Shown here: positions 23,602 through 24,162 of the stretch, in pieces
Layout: the number at the start of each line of letters is the position of its first letter
Numbering within the stretch: the first letter of the stretch is position 1
NCBI GenBank assembly: GCA_035576005.1
Contig: DATLXH010000129.1
Location: 1 to 24,162 of the forward strand
Length of the DNA: 24,162 bases
Direction: 5' to 3'
Source of the DNA: DATLXH01 sp035576005
GTDB taxonomy: Bacteria > Acidobacteriota > Thermoanaerobaculia > Gp7-AA8
Program-made: the position numbers and the translations under genes
The notes under the pieces: model-generated
What the model was told of the DNA's origin: nothing
What the model saw: only the letters and a program-made list of their open reading frames with translations
Databases searched by the model: none

Positions 23602-24162
23602 ATGAATCCAACAACCGTCAGGCAACTCATCATCGGTTTCGCAATCATTGTCCATAGTGCTTCTATCCCCGTAGACGCGGCTCCTCGAATCTTCAAGCGC
23701 AGGCCGCCGGCGCCGGAGCTTTCGCCGAAGATCATTAATGACCCCGCGACTGCCGGCTTTCTGGAGAAGGGCTCCAGAGGAGCTGCCGTTCTTCGCGCGG
23801 CCATTCTTCTGGAAAGAGCGCACTTCTCTTCAGGTGAGCTGGACGCGATCTACGGAATCAACCTGGCCAAAGCCGTCGCTGCGTATCAGAAGGCGAACGA
23901 CATGGCGGTCACCGGTGAGATTGATGCCGATACCTGGGCGCTCCTGAATCGCGATACCGCTGATCCAGTGGTCACGTACACAATCACCGCGGCTGATCTG
24001 GCCGACAAGTACGTCAAGATCCCCACGCTCATGATGGCGAAGTCGAAGCTCGAGAAGCTAGGCTACAGATCTCCTGCTGAACAGTTCGGCGAGCGGTTTC
24101 GGGCGAGCCCTGACCTTCTCGTGCGTCTCAACCCCGGTAAGAATCTACAAAAGGAAGGCACT
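23602..24162 (+). CDS. L,D-transpeptidase with peptidoglycan-binding domain (5' part only)
   Basis: The first 187 codons of a gene that runs off the right edge. An N-terminal signal peptide (about 1-27, MNPTTVRQLIIGFAIIVHSA and following) is followed by a Pro-rich stretch and a PG_binding_1-type helical domain (about 60-117, with GFLEKGSRGAAV, AVAAYQKANDM and GEIDADTWALLN). Next comes a segment (about 125-187: YTITAADL, KLEKLGYRSP, FRASPDLLVRLNPGK) typical of the linker before the YkuD/ErfK catalytic domain in periplasmic L,D-transpeptidases. The catalytic Cys would lie beyond the window, so activity cannot be confirmed. ATG 23602 is the first start after an in-frame TGA at 23590-23592; the Shine-Dalgarno is weak. 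Likely role: 3-3 cross-linking of peptidoglycan or anchoring of lipoproteins. Confidence 0.78.
   Translation, partial: MNPTTVRQLIIGFAIIVHSASIPVDAAPRIFKRRPPAPELSPKIINDPATAGFLEKGSRGAAVLRAAILLERAHFSSGELDAIYGINLAKAVAAYQKANDMAVTGEIDADTWALLNRDTADPVVTYTITAADLADKYVKIPTLMMAKSKLEKLGYRSPAEQFGERFRASPDLLVRLNPGKNLQKEGT

Overview
The window looks like chromosomal DNA of a moderately high-GC Gram-negative bacterium, most likely an Acidobacteriota-type organism. That guess rests on two Oar-like TonB-dependent receptors with an N-terminal carboxypeptidase-regulatory-like domain, sulfatase-fold/TPR lipoproteins, an FG-GAP/ASPIC (UnbV) protein, and gaps rich in palindromic repeats. It is inferred from gene style, not from a marker gene. 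No rRNA, tRNA, CRISPR array, integrase or transposase was seen.

Left block (1-3206). Leftward genes are an HhH-GPD DNA glycosylase, a 118-residue unknown protein and rlmN, whose TTG start overlaps the unknown gene by 35 bases. Diverging from the glycosylase is a 54-residue, highly charged, cysteine-free protein. It sits behind a near-consensus sigma-54 (-24/-12) promoter and a strong Shine-Dalgarno. The 345 bases at the left edge hold only hairpins.

Receptor block (3429-10319). Two divergently transcribed, paralogous Oar-like TonB-dependent receptors are separated by a gap of about 750 bases. Both carry a Cys-x-x-Cys motif at the same place in the barrel. The right-hand receptor ends at a textbook intrinsic terminator.

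Right block (10706-21622). All genes point right: a sulfatase-fold/TPR lipoprotein, a 685-base repeat-rich gap, a small unknown lipoprotein, then a tightly packed trio. The trio is an exported YyaL-type thioredoxin/six-hairpin protein, a secreted protein combining four helical units that resemble histone folds with a seven-motif calcium-binding propeller and an ASPIC domain, and a second sulfatase-fold/TPR lipoprotein. Gaps in the trio are 5 and 9 bases, so it is almost certainly one operon. Every product has an export signal, so the trio reads as a cell-envelope system. Both sulfatase-fold proteins have Thr where sulfatases carry the Cys/Ser converted to formylglycine, so a phospho-type substrate is more likely than a sulfate ester. 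This trio is the best candidate here for an undescribed system.

Right end (21710-24162). The translation factor ettA, a copy of a dispersed 70-bp repeat, and the 5' part of an L,D-transpeptidase gene cut by the window edge.

Intergenic repeats include a 178-bp centre-symmetric imperfect palindrome, a 37-bp inverted repeat, a second inverted repeat around 13.4 kb, and two near-identical 70-bp copies 10 kb apart.
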